A stretch of 64,000 bases of DNA. Origin: an uncultured Pseudomonas sp. Its GTDB lineage: Bacteria; Pseudomonadota; Gammaproteobacteria; Pseudomonadales; Pseudomonadaceae. Positions 61,556-64,000 of this stretch are shown here, one piece after another; position 1 is the stretch's first letter, and every line of letters starts with the position of its first letter. Below the pieces are notes generated by a model. That model ran no database searches, was not told the origin of the DNA, and was given only the letters and a program-made list of their open reading frames with translations. A program made the position numbers and the translations under genes. The stretch covers positions 62,001-126,000 of the forward strand of contig NZ_CAJYVE010000010.1 in assembly GCF_913777995.1 (NCBI RefSeq). The letters are read 5' to 3'.

Positions 61556-61920
61556 AGCGCGGTACTCCTGATTTTTCAGGCCGCGAAGATAAAAGCAATG
61601 CCGGGGGGAGTCCAGAGGTCCGACCGTCGCAGTCGGCAAAAGCCTTGAAAAAGATGCCGGACGGTCGGTCGCCGAAGGCTGGCAGACCACCGGAGCATTG
61701 AAAGCGCTGCGCGCCATCAAGCGCGCCCAGACCGAACGGTGTTGATAGAAAACCCGGTTGTCGCTAAGGTTTGGCCCACTTTGCCAAACAGCTCCACGAC
61801 CGACGGAACGGCGCGCGAGAGGCATCGAGTGAGACCGCCGCCCGGCTGATCCTGACCCGCCTCAGGGGTGTCCGTGCCAGTGCCTGCGGTACACGATACT
61901 CCTCCCCTGCAGGATTCCCC
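61556..61920. other. Spacer between ddlA and the next gene
   Basis: No gene is supported in this 365-bp spacer. GTTTGGC (61769-61775) and its inverse GCCAAAC (61783-61789), 7 bp apart, look like an operator. No clear sigma-70 promoter was found by eye. Confidence 0.45.
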
Positions 61921-62289
61921 ATGTCCGATACCAGTACCCGCTATGAACTCCCCCAGCACGCCTATGTCCGCCTGATCGAAGCCCGCGACTCCTTGCGGTT
62001 GCTGGACAGCTACGTGAACAAGACCGATGTGCTGTGCAACCCGTCGATGCTGGTGGGTTATGTCTCGATGTTGCAAAGCGCGCTGCAGGAGGTGATCGCC
62101 GCCAGCAGGCCGACGGCCCCCGACGAGCCGTTCATGCGCAAGGCAGACGAACTGGGCTTCGTTGCATTGAACCCCAAGGAGCAGGCATTGATCGAACACC
62201 TGCGCTGGACCAGCCTGCAAGGCCGTGAGGATGTCTACGCCATGGCCGAACGCATCCGTCACATCAAGCCCTGGGTGATGGAGCGCTGA
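61921..62289 (+). CDS. Conserved hypothetical helical protein
   Basis: A 122-residue cytoplasmic protein (MSDTSTRYELPQHAYVRLIE, LLDSYVNKTDVLCNPSMLVG) predicted mostly helical. AGGA stands 9 nt before the ATG. It has no signal peptide, membrane segment or recognised motif. Codon use matches its neighbours. It precedes the opgC-like gene on the same strand by 172 bp. Confidence 0.68.
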   Translation: MSDTSTRYELPQHAYVRLIEARDSLRLLDSYVNKTDVLCNPSMLVGYVSMLQSALQEVIAASRPTAPDEPFMRKADELGFVALNPKEQALIEHLRWTSLQGREDVYAMAERIRHIKPWVMER

Positions 62290-62461
62290 GCCGGGGCTCT
62301 GGTACGCCTGTTTCTGAGACATTCTGCAATAGCGCGCTTTTGCTTTTTGCGTAGAATCCGGCGACCCTCCCGTGCCCCCAACAACCCTGACTGACGGTAG
62401 GCAACCAAGGCCCTCGCTCGCCTGTCTTCTTAATCACCGACTTTTGCAAGAGCCCACCGTT

Positions 62462-63616
62462 ATGACTAACGGACGCGATCACCGTATCGACTTCTTTCGC
62501 GGCCTGGCGCTGATCTTCATTTTCTGGGATCACGTGCCGGACAACCCGCTGGCGCAACTGACCGTGCGCAACTTCGGTTTCAGCGATGCTGCCGAGATCT
62601 TCGTGTTCCTCGCCGGCTACGCCTCGATCCTCGCCTACGGGCGCATCCACGCTCGCGACGGCTGGCTGGTGTCGAGTCTGCGCATCCTGCGCCGTACCTG
62701 GGTGCTGTATGTAGTGCACATCTTCCTGCTGACCCTGCTGATGGGCATGGTGTTCATCGCCAACGAACATGTCGACACCCGTGACATGATCCAGCAGATG
62801 GGCCTGCAGCACTTCGTCGGCAACCCGCAGCAGGCCCTAGCCGATGAGTTGCTGCTGCGCTTCAAGCCCAACCTCACCGACCCACTGCCGCTGTACATTC
62901 TGCTGTTGCTGGCGCTGCCGCTGTACCTACCGCTGATGTTGCGGCGCATCGAGCTGGCGGTGCTGCTGTCGGTGGCGCTGTACATGATGGTGCCGCTGTA
63001 CGGCTGGAACCTGCGCGCCTACGAAGGCGGCGGCGTGTGGTACTTCAACCCGGTGGCCTGGCAACTGGTGTTCGTGCTGGGCGGCGCCCTGGCGCTGTAC
63101 AACCAGCGCCCGCGCCAGCCCGACCCGCGCCCGCTGAGCCAGCAGCCACTGTTCGCCCTGGCCTCGGTTTACCTGGTGATCGCCGGGGTGCTGACCTTCA
63201 GCGAGAAATGGCCGGCCGTACATAGCGCCGTCGTCGCCAGCCTGCAGCTGGAACATCTCTACCCGATCAGCAAGACCGACCTGGCGCCCGTGCGTCTGTT
63301 GCACTTCCTCGCGCTGGTCTATGTGGTCGCTCGGCTGCTGCCACGCGAGGCAGCCTGGCTGAACAACGGGCTGGCCCGGCAGACCTGCCTGTTGGGCCGC
63401 CACTCTCTGGAAGTCTTCTGCCTTGGCGTGCTGCTGGCGCCCATGGCCGATGCCGCCAACGCCCTGGCTGGCGACACCTGGCCGATGCAGGTCTGCACCG
63501 CGCTGATTGGCCTGGCCCTGATGGTGCTGCTGGCCAACGGGCTGGAATTCAATAAACGCCTGGACAGCGGCAAGGTGGCGCAAAAGGCCGAGAAGTTGCG
63601 CACCGTGTCGGATTGA
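62462..63616 (+). CDS. OpgC-domain membrane acyltransferase
   Basis: A 384-residue polytopic membrane protein of about ten helices. The opening RDHRIDFFRGLALIFIFWDH and AEIFVFLAGYASILAYGR are the signatures of the OpgC family, members of which add succinyl groups to osmoregulated periplasmic glucans. A general acyltransferase role is supported; glucan succinylation is inferred from family membership. opgG and opgH are not in the window. Confidence 0.88.
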   Translation: MTNGRDHRIDFFRGLALIFIFWDHVPDNPLAQLTVRNFGFSDAAEIFVFLAGYASILAYGRIHARDGWLVSSLRILRRTWVLYVVHIFLLTLLMGMVFIANEHVDTRDMIQQMGLQHFVGNPQQALADELLLRFKPNLTDPLPLYILLLLALPLYLPLMLRRIELAVLLSVALYMMVPLYGWNLRAYEGGGVWYFNPVAWQLVFVLGGALALYNQRPRQPDPRPLSQQPLFALASVYLVIAGVLTFSEKWPAVHSAVVASLQLEHLYPISKTDLAPVRLLHFLALVYVVARLLPREAAWLNNGLARQTCLLGRHSLEVFCLGVLLAPMADAANALAGDTWPMQVCTALIGLALMVLLANGLEFNKRLDSGKVAQKAEKLRTVSD

Positions 63617-63773
63617 TTCATGTGCGCTGGCCAGTCCGGGCCGACCTCGCCAGCGCGCATCGACCACGACCGGTTCACACTCCGCCATTTCCAGGAAAAC
63701 GCCTACAGAGTGTTCAGGCCAAGTTCCCCGGGCATTTGCCGTCAACATGGCAAATAGCAACGAGAACAACGCC

Positions 63774-64000
63774 ATGCAGATCACTGCCCCGAACACCTTA
63801 CAGTCCATCATTCCAGCGCCTCAGCCCGGCCCTCAACGAGTGCCGCAGGCAGAAGCGTCATTCGATGAGGCGCCACAGCCACCGGCGCTATCGTTGATCG
63901 ATGCCTGGCCGGGCAGCTCCTTTCCCCGTGTGCTGCCGCCGACCTTGAGCGCACACCAACAACCCGCTCGGACTTCGCACACCTTCTACCAACGCCAGGA
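63774..64000 (+). CDS. Start of an unidentified gene cut by the window end
   Basis: An open frame runs from ATG 63774 (or in-frame ATG 63747) to the window end, at least 75 residues. GAGAAC precedes 63774. It begins MQITAPNTLQSIIPAPQPGP and continues with Pro-, Gln- and Ser-rich, disordered sequence and no signal peptide. Such openings are typical of large secreted toxins or effectors, but that is only a guess. Confidence 0.45.
   Translation, partial: MQITAPNTLQSIIPAPQPGPQRVPQAEASFDEAPQPPALSLIDAWPGSSFPRVLPPTLSAHQQPARTSHTFYQRQ

Overview
The window is chromosomal DNA of a fluorescent Pseudomonas, most likely of the P. putida group. The evidence is the high GC, the Pseudomonas-type REP sequences, and a core gene order (nth, a PA3496-family gene, argG-motY-pyrC-rnt, bfd-bfr-grxD, argF, glpFKRD, gltIJKL-aauSR, metR) that is typical of the genus. 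No tRNA, rRNA, CRISPR array, prophage or complete insertion sequence was seen.

Layout. 1-14.4 kb: a truncated PQQ-type sugar dehydrogenase, a PAS histidine kinase coupled to an RsbQ-like hydrolase, a DapF-like protein lacking both catalytic cysteines, two GNAT acetyltransferases, def, a YihY membrane protein, a CsbD protein, a DsbA-fold protein, a CvfB-like RNA-binding protein, a TorF-type porin, a DUF6279-like lipoprotein and a DEAD-box helicase. 14.7-25.2 kb: the four-gene DNA repair set (exonuclease, ATP-dependent ligase, Lhr helicase, PdeM), split by a five-gene aotJQMOP-like basic amino acid transporter. 25.2-32 kb: a double-glycine-type small peptide, dcd, a cold shock gene, apbC, metG, an orphan RnfB-like ferredoxin, nth and a PA3496-family gene. 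32-35.4 kb: a 146-bp hairpin element, a BvgA-like response regulator, an AT-rich 1.1-kb spacer, two genes of unknown function and a short MvaT/H-NS-like protein without the usual DNA-binding end.

35.4-44.5 kb: argG, motY, pyrC-rnt, bfd (with a Fur/sigma-70 promoter), bfr, grxD, argF with a downstream orphan ABC ATPase, and ybaK. 44.8-49.9 kb: the glycerol regulon glpF-glpK-glpR-glpD with shared operator-like sequences before glpF and glpD. 49.9-57.1 kb: two REP pairs, then a complete acidic amino acid uptake system (gltIJKL) with its two-component system (aauSR). Two AauR-type palindromes and a -24/-12 promoter lie before gltI. 57.2-64 kb: a DsbA-family protein, an alpha/beta hydrolase, metR, ddlA with an overlapping Nudix gene, a small conserved protein, an OpgC-type acyltransferase, and the start of an unidentified gene cut by the window end.

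The most unusual points are the RsbQ-like hydrolase paired with a PAS kinase, the Ser/Ser DapF homologue, the split repair cluster, the shared TTCCTACAAAACTTG string upstream of the BvgA-like regulator and in the motY/pyrC spacer, the short MvaT-like protein, and the 146-bp hairpin at the end of the PA3496-family gene.
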